A stretch of 64,000 bases of DNA from Mangrovicella endophytica (GCF_002893625.1 NZ_PKMZ01000002.1:496001-560000), one strand, 5' to 3'; shown: positions 18,384-27,457, counted from the first letter of the stretch. The notes: generated from the sequence alone by a model not told the origin. A program made the numbers and translations.

Positions 18384-19253
18384 ATGGCGAAGGTCGCATT
18401 CATCGGACTCGGCGTAATGGGCTTTCCCATGGCCGGCCACCTCAAGGCCAAGGGCGGCCACGAGGTCACCGTCTTCAACCGCACAGCGGAGAAGGCGGCC
18501 AGCTGGGCTGCACAGCATGGCGGCGAGGCGGCCGCGACACCGCGCGAGGCTGCGGCCGGCGCCGATTACGTCTTCACCTGCGTTGGCAATGACGACGACG
18601 TGCGCTCCGTCATCTATGGCGAGGCGGGTGCCTTTGCCGGCATGAAGAGCGGCGCGATCCTCATCGACAACACCACGGCCTCCGCCGAACTGGCGCGCGA
18701 ACTCGACGCGGCGGCGCGTGACGGCGGACTGCGGTTCCTCGATGCGCCCGTTTCCGGGGGGCAGGCCGGGGCGGAAAACGGCCAGCTCACCGTCATGGTC
18801 GGCGGCGCCGAGGCGGATTTCGCCGAGGCGAAGCCGGTGATCGCCGCCTATGCCAAGATGGTCGGGCTGATGGGCCCGGCAGGATCCGGGCAGCTGACCA
18901 AGATGATGAACCAGATCTGCATCGCCGGTCTGGTGCAGGGGCTCGCCGAGGCGATCGCTTTCGGCCAGAAGGCCGGGCTCGACATTCCTACGGTGGTCGA
19001 CGTCATCTCAAAGGGGGCGGCGGGTTCGTGGCAGATGGAAAACCGCCACAAGACGATGGATGCCGGCTCCTACGAATTCGGCTTTGCCGTGGAGTGGATG
19101 CGCAAGGATCTCGGCATCTGCCTTGCCGAGGCGCGCCGCAACGGCGCACAACTGCCGGTCACGGCGCTGGTCGACCAGTTCTACGCCGAGGTCGAAGCCA
19201 TGGGCGGTCGGCGCTGGGATACGTCGTCGCTGCTGGCACGGCTGACCCGCTGA
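18384..19253 (+). CDS. Beta-hydroxyacid dehydrogenase of the 3-hydroxyisobutyrate dehydrogenase family
   Basis: 289 residues. The Rossmann motif VAFIGLGVMGFPMAGHL opens the protein, and the substrate-binding signature FLDAPVSGGQAGAENGQLTVMVGG and catalytic-lysine segment GSGQLTKMMNQI follow. It is an NAD(P)-dependent oxidoreductase acting on a small hydroxy acid; 3-hydroxyisobutyrate, glyoxylate or tartronate semialdehyde are candidates that cannot be separated by eye. The ATG at 18384 follows GAGGG by five bases. It appears monocistronic. Confidence 0.88.
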   Translation: MAKVAFIGLGVMGFPMAGHLKAKGGHEVTVFNRTAEKAASWAAQHGGEAAATPREAAAGADYVFTCVGNDDDVRSVIYGEAGAFAGMKSGAILIDNTTASAELARELDAAARDGGLRFLDAPVSGGQAGAENGQLTVMVGGAEADFAEAKPVIAAYAKMVGLMGPAGSGQLTKMMNQICIAGLVQGLAEAIAFGQKAGLDIPTVVDVISKGAAGSWQMENRHKTMDAGSYEFGFAVEWMRKDLGICLAEARRNGAQLPVTALVDQFYAEVEAMGGRRWDTSSLLARLTR

Positions 19254-19286
19254 GCAGGCGCGCTGCGGCGGTACACCACGACGTGC

Positions 19287-20150
19287 TCAGGCCGCCGGCT
19301 CCAGATCGTCCTCCATCGGCAGCGCTGCGGCTGCCGAGAGAGCGGTCCAGCCGGACTTGACCGTCTCGGCCTGGTCGGCGGATGAGGGCACGACTTCGCT
19401 CAATTCGACACGATTGCGGCCGTTGCGCTTGGCTTCGTAGAGCTTCTCGTCGGCGCTCTCATATAGAGCCTCGAAGGCGATGCCGTCCTTAAAGTAGACC
19501 CCTCCGATGCTGATCGTGACGGGGATCGGTTCCTTGCCGGGTGTCGTCAGCCGCATGGTCGAAACGGCACGTCGCAGGCGTTCGGCCACGGCTTCGGCAT
19601 CGGAAAACGCCGCGCCGGGCAGGAAGATCGCGAACTCTTCGCCGCCGATCCGTCCCACGAGATCGCCTGTGCGTACGTTATGCGACAGCTGCGTGGCCAG
19701 CTCGCGCAACACGCCGTCGCCGGTGGCATGGCCCCAGCGGTCGTTGATCGCCTTGAAGTGGTCGGCGTCGATGATCAGGAGCGCTCCCTCGGTCGAGCAG
19801 CCGGCACGGCGTTTCGACAGCCACAGCTCCACGCGGGTCGAGAAGGCCGTGCGGTTGAGAAGCGCAGTCAGGCCATCCCGCGACGCCAGGATATTGAGAT
19901 CGCGGTTGAGCCGCGACAGCTGCCGGAGCTTCAGGGATAGGAAGAAAAACAGCGGACTTGCCAGGACGACCGGCGGCACCACGGCGCCGACCATGGCGCG
20001 GGCGAAAACATCCGGCGTGCTGCCGTGGAACAGAGCGGCGTTGAAGGCCAGCGAGATGAGCGTGCAAGCGAGCGTGCCGCCGAGCGTCAGTCCCGCCAGC
20101 TTCAGCTTGCTGCGCAGGGGAAGGGGCTTGCGGACTTTGCCGACCGTCAT
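19287..20150 (-). CDS. Membrane diguanylate cyclase (GGDEF)
   Basis: 287 residues. Two membrane helices (about residues 18-40 and 48-72) precede a GGDEF domain from about residue 85 to 255. The active site reads RIGGEEFAIFLPG, and the metal-binding DADHFKAINDRWGHATGD is intact, so it should make cyclic di-GMP. No inhibitory RxxD motif is visible five residues before GGEEF (VGRIGGEEF preceded by RTGDL). No EAL partner is near. Confidence 0.92.
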   Translation of the reverse strand: MTVGKVRKPLPLRSKLKLAGLTLGGTLACTLISLAFNAALFHGSTPDVFARAMVGAVVPPVVLASPLFFFLSLKLRQLSRLNRDLNILASRDGLTALLNRTAFSTRVELWLSKRRAGCSTEGALLIIDADHFKAINDRWGHATGDGVLRELATQLSHNVRTGDLVGRIGGEEFAIFLPGAAFSDAEAVAERLRRAVSTMRLTTPGKEPIPVTISIGGVYFKDGIAFEALYESADEKLYEAKRNGRNRVELSEVVPSSADQAETVKSGWTALSAAAALPMEDDLEPAA

Positions 20151-20377
20151 CGATGCCGCCTTTGGCCGTGAGTTGCACGACGCTACGAGCGGAGGCTTTA
20201 CGATCAGCTAAATTATCAACCGAATGGATGAGACAATCCTGTAGCCGTCTGGATAGAATGTTTTGTGCTATTCATCTATACTATAGCTAATGCCGATCAC
20301 GGCTTGCTCATCTTGATAGGGCGCCCTCCGAATAGAACGCAGCGGCCGAACAATAGAGGCACCTTCGCTACTGTGGG

Positions 20378-20830
20378 CTAAACGCCGGATGAGGGCGCAG
20401 TGATCTCGTCGAGATTGGCAATGACGCGTCCCAGTACGTCGATGAGCTGACCGGCCTCTTCGTCCGAAAATCCCCTGAGAACCTCACGATTGCCCTGCAG
20501 CAGCGTTGCGATCGCATCAGGCAGTCGCGCTTCGGCAGCCTTTGTCAGGGTGATGCGGCTGCTGCGCCCGTCGGCGGGATTGGGTTCGCGGCGGATCAAG
20601 CCGTCGCGCTCCATGCGGGCAAGCATCTGCGCCATCGGAGGCTGCTCGACCTTCGCGAAGCGGGCGAGATCGCGCTGTGTGCTCGCCTGACCATCCTGAA
20701 GTGCAACGAGCACCGGCAGATGCCCGACGCCGAAGCCGAGGGGCTTGAGACGGGCTTCACTCAGCCGCGCAAAGCCGCGGGCCGCCAGGCTGATGAGATG
20801 GCCGGGCGTCGACAGCACGTTCAGATCCAT
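20378..20830 (-). CDS. MarR-family transcriptional regulator
   Basis: 150 residues. The winged helix includes RDLARFAKVEQPPMAQMLARMERDGLIRREPNPADGRSSRITLT, with the family DGR wing motif. The ATG at 20830 follows AGAGGAT and gives a normal length; an upstream frame to 20872 adds non-family residues. It is divergent from the SnoaL-like gene with a 100-base gap, which it may control. An imperfect CATA-N6-TATG element lies at about 20864-20877 in that gap. Confidence 0.85.
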   Translation of the reverse strand: MDLNVLSTPGHLISLAARGFARLSEARLKPLGFGVGHLPVLVALQDGQASTQRDLARFAKVEQPPMAQMLARMERDGLIRREPNPADGRSSRITLTKAAEARLPDAIATLLQGNREVLRGFSDEEAGQLIDVLGRVIANLDEITAPSSGV

Positions 20831-20930
20831 CGGGTTTATCCTCTTGCCACCGTAGACACCTAGCATATGCACGTATGTAAAACCAAATGAGGCTCCCGCC
20901 GGCGTGGAGCTGCGTCAAGGAGGCAATCCG

Positions 20931-21314
20931 ATGAACGATGATGTCGAGCTTCTCAAGCGGATCTATGACCGCTTCAACGCGCGCGATATCGACGGCGTGC
21001 TGGCGGCGCTTGCCGACGACGTAGCCTGGGCCAATGGCATGGATGGCGGTCACGTTCATGGGCATGACGGGGTGCGTGCGTACTGGACGCGCCAGTGGGC
21101 CATGGTCAGCCCGCATGTCGAGCCGATCGGCTTCCATCGCCGTGACGATGGGGTGATCCTCGCCGAGGTCATCCAGACGATTCGCGATCTCGACGGCAAG
21201 CCGCTGCACGGGCAGACGCATGGCCTGAAAGACAAGACCGTCGGTCACGTCTTCCACCTCCGGGACGGCAAGGTTGTCCGCTTCGACATCGAGGATGCTG
21301 CTGCGGCAAGCTAA
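20931..21314 (+). CDS. SnoaL/NTF2-like small protein
   Basis: 127 residues. The cone-shaped NTF2 fold pattern is seen in LLKRIYDRFNARDIDGVLAALADDVAWANGMDGGHVHGHDGVRAYW and HVFHLRDGKVVRFDIEDAAAA. Such proteins bind or isomerise small hydrophobic molecules; the substrate is unknown. AAGGAGG lies seven bases before the ATG at 20931. Divergence from a MarR regulator suggests induction by an aromatic or oxidising compound, which is inference. Confidence 0.8.
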   Translation: MNDDVELLKRIYDRFNARDIDGVLAALADDVAWANGMDGGHVHGHDGVRAYWTRQWAMVSPHVEPIGFHRRDDGVILAEVIQTIRDLDGKPLHGQTHGLKDKTVGHVFHLRDGKVVRFDIEDAAAAS

Positions 21315-21363
21315 GCGCGCAGCGCCAGGGCGTCGCTCAGTGTCTCCGAAGAGGCCGCCGCGG

Positions 21364-22173
21364 TCAGACGGCCTTCAGAACGCTCTGTACGGGGACCGCA
21401 ACCTTGGTTTCGCCGGGCTTCGGATCGCCCTCCGGCGCCGGAGTCGCCACGAAGGGCGGCAGTCTGTCGAAGGCGCTGCGGAGCGCATCCGACCATCCTT
21501 CCGAGATCTGCTGGTAGTATGGATCGCGCGCGTCGAAGCGGCGGCGATAGCCGGCCTTCAAGGCATCGGTCTCGTAGAACTGCAGGTCGATCGGCAGACC
21601 AACCGAAAGGTTGGAGCGGATCGTCGAATCAAAGGAGACGAGCAGGAGCTTGGCGCAATCCTCCAGCGACATCGCCGCGTCATAGGTGCGGATGATGATC
21701 GGCCGGCCGTATTTGTGCTCGCCGATCTGGAAGAACGGATTGTCGTTGCCGGCCTCGATGAAGTTTCCTTCAGGATAGATCATGAAGAGGCGCGGCTTGC
21801 CGCCCTTGATCTGCCCGCCAAGGATGAAGGAGCCGAGAAACATCGAGTCGGCCGACTGGCCCGAGGCGGCCGAGGTCGCGATCACCTCCCGCAGCGTCTC
21901 GCCGACGAGCTTGGCCGTCTGGAACATCGAAGGCTGGGCGAGAATCGCGGGCTTGCGCTCGGACGGCGCGATGGCGCGCTCCTCCAGGAGCGAGATGGTG
22001 GACTGGGTCGTCGCCAGATTGCCGGCGCTGAGCAGGCACAGGAAGCGGTCGCCCGGCACCTCCCACGTCTTCATCTTCGAGACGACGGAGATGTTGTCAA
22101 TTCCCGCATTGGTGCGGGTATCGGACATGAAAGCGAGGCCGCGATCGACGAGCAGACCAACACAGTATGTCAT
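21364..22173 (-). CDS. Anbu proteasome-like peptidase
   Basis: 269 residues of the Ntn-hydrolase fold. It begins MTYCVGLLVDRGLAFMSDTRTNAGIDNIS, diagnostic of Anbu, the bacterial ancestral proteasome beta-subunit homologue. Thr2 (exposed after Met removal), Asp18 and Lys33 fit the catalytic set. GGAGAG is four bases before the start. Anbu is usually encoded with a transglutaminase-like protein, an alpha-E protein and an ATP-grasp ligase. Here the last two lie 1.7 kb upstream on the same strand, but the transglutaminase is missing and an SDR/TetR pair lies between. Confidence 0.9.
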   Translation of the reverse strand: MTYCVGLLVDRGLAFMSDTRTNAGIDNISVVSKMKTWEVPGDRFLCLLSAGNLATTQSTISLLEERAIAPSERKPAILAQPSMFQTAKLVGETLREVIATSAASGQSADSMFLGSFILGGQIKGGKPRLFMIYPEGNFIEAGNDNPFFQIGEHKYGRPIIIRTYDAAMSLEDCAKLLLVSFDSTIRSNLSVGLPIDLQFYETDALKAGYRRRFDARDPYYQQISEGWSDALRSAFDRLPPFVATPAPEGDPKPGETKVAVPVQSVLKAV

Positions 22174-22176
22174 GAG

Positions 22177-22303
22177 GCTCTCCGGTGGAGGTCAGGACAA
22201 TGCGCAACGTCAAGATTGGCGCAGAAGGCTGGTGTCAGGCTTTAGACCCGAACCGTCAGCCGGCCAAGTGATGGGACGCCGTGCGATCAATCCACCGGAG
22301 AGC
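22177..22303. repeat. 13-base perfect inverted repeat upstream of anbu
   Basis: GCTCTCCGGTGGA at 22177-22189 is repeated inverted at 22291-22303, bracketing about 100 bases. The first copy includes the anbu ribosome-binding site. It could sequester translation in the mRNA, or could be chance. Confidence 0.35.
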
Positions 22304-22448
22304 TGTTACATAGTTGCCTCAAGGTGGGCCTCGGGTGCTGCCGCGGGTCCCTGAGCATCGGCCGCGACCGCTCCCGGTTCAGGGTTGCCCTGCCGCAGAG
22401 GGCCGCCTCAGCGCTGCCGGCGCGGCCATCAGCCATGTCAGGCGGGGG

Positions 22449-23180
22449 TCACCAGGGCGTTGGGCCGCCCGCCTCGACGAACTGTCCGGACACGGCGTCT
22501 TCGCCAAGCAGCGCGTATTGGACGGGGAGCCGCGCGCCTTCCTCCGGCGTGAGCCAGCCGCCATGGCCGGTCAGGTCCGTCTTGACGTAGCCCGGGCTAA
22601 CCGAGTTGACGACGATCGCGGTGTCGCGCAGCTCCTCGCTGAGCTGGACTGTCAGCATGTTCAGCGCGGCCTTGGAAGCGTTGTAGCCGATCAGGCGTGC
22701 CGCATAATAGGTCGAGGTCGGATCACCGTTCAGGGTGAGCGATCCGAGCGAGCTCGACAGGTTGACGATGCGGCCGGCGGGAGAGCGGCGCAGCAGCGGC
22801 AGCATGGCCTGAGTCACGCTCAGCGCGCCGATGAAGTTCGTCTCCAGGATTCGACGCGCTGCCTCGGGCGAGCCGCTGCTGGGAGGACCGTCGCGCTCGT
22901 CGACTATGCCGGCATTGTTGACGAGGATGTCCAGCCGGCCGTGACGCGCCGCGATCTCATCCGCGGCCGCGGTGATGCTGACGGGGTCGGTTACGTCGAG
23001 CTGGACGAACTCCGCCGGCATTCCCTCGGACGTCAACGTGGCGGCGGCGGCGCTGCCACGGCCCGGATCGCGGGCGCCGATGATGGCAACGACCCCGGCC
23101 TTGCCGAGTTGGCGGGCGATCTCCAGCCCGATCCCCTTGTTTGCTCCGGTGACGAGCGCGATGCGGTTTGTGTCGGCCAT
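22449..23180 (-). CDS. Short-chain dehydrogenase/reductase
   Basis: 243 residues of the classical SDR type. The cofactor motif TGANKGIG is at residues 11-18, NNAG follows, and the catalytic Ser (NLSSSLGS) and Tyr-Lys (YNASK) are intact. PGYVKTDLTG is the usual loop after the catalytic residues. The overall pattern resembles carbonyl reductase-like enzymes that reduce quinones or aldehydes with NADPH. It is divergent from the TetR gene 71 bases away, which probably regulates it. Confidence 0.9.
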   Translation of the reverse strand: MADTNRIALVTGANKGIGLEIARQLGKAGVVAIIGARDPGRGSAAAATLTSEGMPAEFVQLDVTDPVSITAAADEIAARHGRLDILVNNAGIVDERDGPPSSGSPEAARRILETNFIGALSVTQAMLPLLRRSPAGRIVNLSSSLGSLTLNGDPTSTYYAARLIGYNASKAALNMLTVQLSEELRDTAIVVNSVSPGYVKTDLTGHGGWLTPEEGARLPVQYALLGEDAVSGQFVEAGGPTPW

Positions 23181-23251
23181 GCGACTTCCTCCAGACTGGT
23201 TCGAATTGCCCGCGGAGGATATGAAGGATTCTTCAGCTTGAGGATTCGCTT

Positions 23252-23917
23252 ATGGATGCCGTGGTTCCGACGCATCTAAACGCCCGTAAACGGCCGCGTC
23301 AGGCTCGTGCTGCGGTGACGCTGGACGCCATCTTCGAAGCGACCATTCAGCTTTTGCTGAGCGACGGCCCCGAACGGCTGACGACGACGCGGGTGGCGGA
23401 GCGGGCCGGCGTCTCGGTCGGCACGATGTACCAGTACTTCCCGCACAAGCAGGCGCTGATCTATGCACTGAACGGGCGCTACCTCGACAAGGTGGCACAG
23501 GACGTGGAAGCCGTCTGCAGGGCCCAGCATGGCGCGCCCGTGGCCGAGATGGTGGACGCGCTGGTCGGTGCCTACTGGAAGGCCAAGACCGCGCGCAGCG
23601 ACGTCACGCGGGCCTTGTACCGGTCTGCGGTGGAACTGGACACCGAGTCGCTGATCGAATCGTTCGGCCGGCGTGTGGACGCCGCCACAAGCGCCATGTT
23701 CGAGAGCGCCGCCGATGCCCGCTTCGCCGATCTCGCCATCGTCAACACGACGGTACTGACGGCGATCTTCGGAACGGTCCGCAGCGCCTTCGAACGGAAC
23801 CTGCAGGCGCCGCTGATGTGCGGCGTACACAAGCAGCTGGTGGTGATGTGCCTCGCTTATCTCGAGGCGGTCAGGCTGCCTGCGACTGCAGACATGCGCG
23901 CCGGCGCTCAGACATAG
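23252..23917 (+). CDS. TetR-family transcriptional regulator
   Basis: 221 residues. The N-terminal helix-turn-helix reads RQARAAVTLDAIFEATIQLLLSDGPERLTTTRVAERAGVSVGTMYQYFPHKQALIYAL, followed by an all-helical ligand domain. It is divergent from the SDR gene. Its 3' end overlaps the end of the convergent alpha-E gene by ten bases, a tight junction suggesting that the SDR/TetR pair was inserted into the Anbu locus. Confidence 0.9.
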   Translation: MDAVVPTHLNARKRPRQARAAVTLDAIFEATIQLLLSDGPERLTTTRVAERAGVSVGTMYQYFPHKQALIYALNGRYLDKVAQDVEAVCRAQHGAPVAEMVDALVGAYWKAKTARSDVTRALYRSAVELDTESLIESFGRRVDAATSAMFESAADARFADLAIVNTTVLTAIFGTVRSAFERNLQAPLMCGVHKQLVVMCLAYLEAVRLPATADMRAGAQT

Positions 23918-24855
23918 AAGCTGTAGCTTGAGGCGATCTCCCGGGCGAGGCGGTTGTTGTCGACGATCAGCGCTTCCAGGAATTCGTGCAGGCCGCCATC
24001 GATGACGCCGTGCACGTCCGTACCGGCGAGGCGGGCGCCGATCGCGGCCGCCGTCTCGTGGCAGGCATGCTCGGTGCCGTAGGCGCGCGCCAAATAGGTC
24101 AGGCTGTCCTGGATGCAGAGGTAGCAGTAGACCAGAGAGCGCGGCATGCGCCGGTTGAAGATCAGGAAGTCGATGATGTCGACGGCGCGATACTCGGCGT
24201 CGTATTCCCAGGTGTAGGCGCGGTGCGCCGAGACCGAGCGCAGGATCGAGCCCCACTGGAAGTTGTCGAGCGATGAGCCGACGGAGGAATGCGTCGGCAG
24301 GAGGACCCAGTATTTGACGTCGAGAATGCGCGCGGTGTTGTCGGCTCGCTCGACGAAGGTGCCGAGATTGCAGAAGTCGAAGATCTCGTTGCGCAGCATC
24401 GTGCCGTGGAAGGCGCCGCGAATCTCGGCCGTCACGCGCTTGACGAGGTCGAGAATGCCGGGGAGCTCGGTGTCGCGGATCGGCTGCGACAGCCGCCGCT
24501 TTAGAGCGATCCAGGCGTTGTTGAGTGCCTCCCAGGTCTCGCGGGTGAGGGCGGTGCGCACCATCCGCCCGTTCTGCCGCGCCGTCTCGATGGCGGAGAG
24601 GACGCTCGATGGATTGTCGAGGTCGCGCAGCAGGAAGTCGATGATGCGGGGGGCGTCGAACTCCTGATATTTGGCGACGTAAGCGGCCTCGACACCGGCC
24701 GAGACGAGCACCGACTGCCACTCCTCCGGCCCCGAAGAGAGGTTGGTCATCGACAGGCGCAGGCCGGCATCGATGAGACGGGCCATGTTCTCCGCCCGCT
24801 CGATGTAGCGGTGCATCCAGAACAGGCCGTTTGCTGTGCGTCCGAGCAGAGCCAT
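23908..24855 (-). CDS. Alpha-E domain protein (DUF403)
   Basis: 315 residues, almost wholly helical. It starts MALLGRTANGLFWMHRYIERAENMARLIDAGLRL, the typical DUF403 opening, with later FVERADNTARILDVKYW repeating the ER(A)xN(T/M)AR pattern. The ATG at 24855 has GGAGGA six bases upstream and lies two bases after the ATP-grasp stop, so the genes are coupled. In other bacteria alpha-E proteins accompany circularly permuted ATP-grasp ligases, transglutaminase-like proteins and Anbu in a predicted peptide-tagging system. The biochemical role is not known to me. Confidence 0.9.
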   Translation of the reverse strand: MALLGRTANGLFWMHRYIERAENMARLIDAGLRLSMTNLSSGPEEWQSVLVSAGVEAAYVAKYQEFDAPRIIDFLLRDLDNPSSVLSAIETARQNGRMVRTALTRETWEALNNAWIALKRRLSQPIRDTELPGILDLVKRVTAEIRGAFHGTMLRNEIFDFCNLGTFVERADNTARILDVKYWVLLPTHSSVGSSLDNFQWGSILRSVSAHRAYTWEYDAEYRAVDIIDFLIFNRRMPRSLVYCYLCIQDSLTYLARAYGTEHACHETAAAIGARLAGTDVHGVIDGGLHEFLEALIVDNNRLAREIASSYSFYV

Positions 24856-24857
24856 GA

Positions 24858-26270
24858 TCAGTCCTCCAGCACCCAGGTGTCCTTGGTGCCGCCACCCTGG
24901 CTGGAATTGACCACCAGCGAGCCCTGCTTCAGCGCGACGCGGGTAAGACCGCCCGGAATGATGCGGACCTGATCTGAGACGAGGACGAAGGGACGCAGAT
25001 CGACGTGGCGCGGTGCGAGACCGCGGTCCATCAGGATCGGCACGGTTGAGAGCGCCAGCGTCGGCTGGGCGATGTAGTTGCTGGGCCGCTCCTTCAGCTT
25101 GGCGGCGAAGGTGTCCCGCTCTTCCTTCGAGGCGGCCGGACCGACCAGCATGCCGTAGCCTCCGGAGCCGTGCACCTCCTTCACCACCAGCTCTTCCAGA
25201 TGCTCGAGCACGTATTGGAGACTGTCCGCCTCGGCACATCGCCAGGTCGGCACGTTTTCGAGGAGCGCCGGTTGGCCGGTATAAAACTCCACGATGTCCG
25301 GCATGTAGGAATAGATCGCCTTGTCGTCGGCAATGCCGGTGCCCGGCGCGTTGGCGATGGTGATGCCGCCCTCCTTGTAGACCTTCATGATGCCGGCGAC
25401 GCCCAGGATCGAATCGTCGCGGAAGACCTCAGGATCGAGGAAGGCGTCATCCACGCGGCGGTAGAGGATGTCGATCGGCTTGTAGCCTTGCGTCGTGCGC
25501 ATTGCGATGCGCCCGTCGATCGCCTTGAGGTCGGAGCCCTCGACAAGCTCGACGCCCATCTGATCGGCGAGAAACGCGTGCTCGTAATAGGCGGAGTTGT
25601 GGATGCCGGGCGTCAGCACGGCAATGGTCGGCACGCCATCGCAGGCCGGCGGGGCAACGGCGGCCAGTGAGCGACGCAAATGGTTGGGATACGTCTCGAC
25701 AGGGCGGACCCGGTTCTGCGCGAACAGCTCCGGGAACATCCGCATCATCGTTTCCCGGTTCTCGATCATGTACGAGACGCCGGAGGGCGTGCGGGCATTG
25801 TCCTCGAGGACGTAGAACTGGTCCTCGCCGACGCGCACGATGTCGGTGCCGATGATGTGGGTATAGACGCCGCCCGGCGGCCGGAAGCCCACCATCTGCG
25901 GCAGGAAGGCCTCGTTGCCCTCGATCAGCCGCGCCGGGACCTTGCCGGCCTTGATGATCTCCTGGTCATGGTAGATGTCGTCGAGAAAGGCGTTCAGCGC
26001 CTTGACGCGCTGCTCGATGCCCGCAGCGAGCCGGCTCCATTCGCGGCTGGCGATGATGCGCGGCACGAGATCGAAGGGGATCAGCCGTTCCGCCGCCTCC
26101 TGCTGCCCATAGACGGCGAAGGTGATGCCCGTGGTGCGGAAGAAGGCTTCGGCATCGATCGCCTTGGCGACGAGTGTTTCGGGATCCTGGCTCTGGAACC
26201 ATCCGTGGAAGCGCTCATAGGGCGGGCGAACGCCGCCATCGTCCCTCAGCATCTCGTCGAATGGTGTCAC
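24858..26270 (-). CDS. Circularly permuted ATP-grasp type 2 protein (DUF404/DUF407)
   Basis: 470 residues. It begins with a GTG at 26270 preceded by GGAGG at six bases. The family blocks are AVYGQQEAAERLIPFDLVPRII, FLPQMVGFRPPGGVYTHIIGTDIVR, YVLEDNARTPSGVSYMIENR, HGSGGYGMLVGP (the ATP-binding glycine loop), and the end KQGSLVVNSSQGGGTKDTWVLED. It is predicted to form an amide or peptide bond using ATP. It is first of the leftward pair with the alpha-E gene, divergent from the SorC regulator. Confidence 0.92.
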   Translation of the reverse strand: MTPFDEMLRDDGGVRPPYERFHGWFQSQDPETLVAKAIDAEAFFRTTGITFAVYGQQEAAERLIPFDLVPRIIASREWSRLAAGIEQRVKALNAFLDDIYHDQEIIKAGKVPARLIEGNEAFLPQMVGFRPPGGVYTHIIGTDIVRVGEDQFYVLEDNARTPSGVSYMIENRETMMRMFPELFAQNRVRPVETYPNHLRRSLAAVAPPACDGVPTIAVLTPGIHNSAYYEHAFLADQMGVELVEGSDLKAIDGRIAMRTTQGYKPIDILYRRVDDAFLDPEVFRDDSILGVAGIMKVYKEGGITIANAPGTGIADDKAIYSYMPDIVEFYTGQPALLENVPTWRCAEADSLQYVLEHLEELVVKEVHGSGGYGMLVGPAASKEERDTFAAKLKERPSNYIAQPTLALSTVPILMDRGLAPRHVDLRPFVLVSDQVRIIPGGLTRVALKQGSLVVNSSQGGGTKDTWVLED

Positions 26271-26485
26271 GCCAAACCTCCACCAAGTCCTTGAACAAAG
26301 AAAAAGTCCGGCGGCAGAAAATCAAGGCTTCGCGAGGACTTCCGCTCCATTCGCTTCAACTTTTCCGAACGGCACAGGCCTTGCATCGCAAAGCCCCTCC
26401 GTGGCCTGCGGCCAGAGCGTCAGCCAGATGCTTCATGCAAACGTCATCATGATCTAAACCTCCCGGGGCAAGGTGGGAGCGAGCC

Positions 26486-27445
26486 ATGGCCAGAACGCGC
26501 GAGGATGATGTCTCACGACTGGATGAGGCGGCGCGCGCCGGCTGGCTCTACTATGTCGCCGGCAACACGCAGGATGAGATCGCGGCCAAGCTCGGCCTGT
26601 CGCGCCAGAGCGTACAGCGGCTGGTCTCGCTGTCGGTCAGCGCCGGGCTGGTGCGGGTTCGAATCGACCATCCGATCGCGGCCTGTCTCGACCTGGCGCG
26701 GCGGCTGAAGGACCGCTTCGGCCTGCGCTTCGCGGAGGTTGTGCCAAGCGATCCCGCCTCGAGCTCGACGACGCTCGGCATCGCCGAGGCCTGCGCGGCG
26801 GAGATGGAGCGGCGGCTGTCGCAGGCGTCTCCGCTGGTGCTGGCGATCGGCACCGGGCGCACGCTGAAGGCGGCAGTGGAGAACCTGCCGCCGATGGCGT
26901 GCCAGCAGCACCGGATCGTGTCACTGACCGGCAACATCGCGCTCGACGGCTCGGCGTCGATCTACAATGTCATCTTCTCCATGGCAGACCGGGTCGGCGC
27001 GCCGCATTATCCGATGCCACTTCCGGTGGTCGTCTCCTCACCGCAGGAGCGTGCACTGCTGCACGAGCAGAAAGTGGTGCAGAGCACCTTGTCGCTCGCC
27101 GCCCGAGCCGACGTCACCTTCGTGGGGATCGGCCAGTTGGGGGATCGCGCGCCATTGTTCATCGACGGCTTCATCAGCAGCGAGGAGAGAGCTGAGCTCG
27201 ACGGTCTCGACGCAGCCGGCGAGATCTGCGGCTGGGTCTTCGATGCCGGCGGCCGCATCATCGACTGCGCCTTCAACGACCGGGTGGCGAGTGCGCCGCT
27301 GCCGCCGATCGACCAGGGCGAGGTGATCGCCGTCGCAATGGGACCGGCCAAACGTCCGGGTCTCAGGGCCGCCGCAGGCCGACTCGTCAACGGTCTGATC
27401 ACCGACGAACTGTCGGCCAAAGAGCTGCTTGCCGAGCAGCCTTAA
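26486..27445 (+). CDS. SorC/DeoR-type sugar-binding transcriptional regulator
   Basis: 319 residues. The N-terminal helix-turn-helix (YYVAGNTQDEIAAKLGLSRQSVQRLVSLSVSAGLVRVRI) is followed by a sugar-phosphate-binding Rossmann domain (LVLAIGTGRTLKAAVENL, VTFVGIGQLG). GGTGGGAG precedes the ATG at 26486. It is followed by a polyol ABC transporter and a pentulose kinase, so it is probably their regulator, sensing a phosphorylated intermediate. A perfect palindrome overlaps its stop codon (27440-27457). Confidence 0.9.
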   Translation: MARTREDDVSRLDEAARAGWLYYVAGNTQDEIAAKLGLSRQSVQRLVSLSVSAGLVRVRIDHPIAACLDLARRLKDRFGLRFAEVVPSDPASSSTTLGIAEACAAEMERRLSQASPLVLAIGTGRTLKAAVENLPPMACQQHRIVSLTGNIALDGSASIYNVIFSMADRVGAPHYPMPLPVVVSSPQERALLHEQKVVQSTLSLAARADVTFVGIGQLGDRAPLFIDGFISSEERAELDGLDAAGEICGWVFDAGGRIIDCAFNDRVASAPLPPIDQGEVIAVAMGPAKRPGLRAAAGRLVNGLITDELSAKELLAEQP

Positions 27446-27457
27446 CGCTCGTTAAGG
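27440..27457. promoter_or_regulatory. Perfect palindrome at the SorC stop codon, candidate operator
   Basis: CCTTAACG-CT-CGTTAAGG, eight-base arms separated by two bases, overlaps the regulator's TAA and lies about 150 bases before smoE. It could be the SorC operator or a weak terminator (it is followed by TGGATTTTGG). Confidence 0.4.

Noticed and set aside
20864-20877. CATA-N6-TATG as a MarR operator.
   Set aside because: Only four-base arms, too short to be distinguished from chance; mentioned in the gene entry but not listed as a site.
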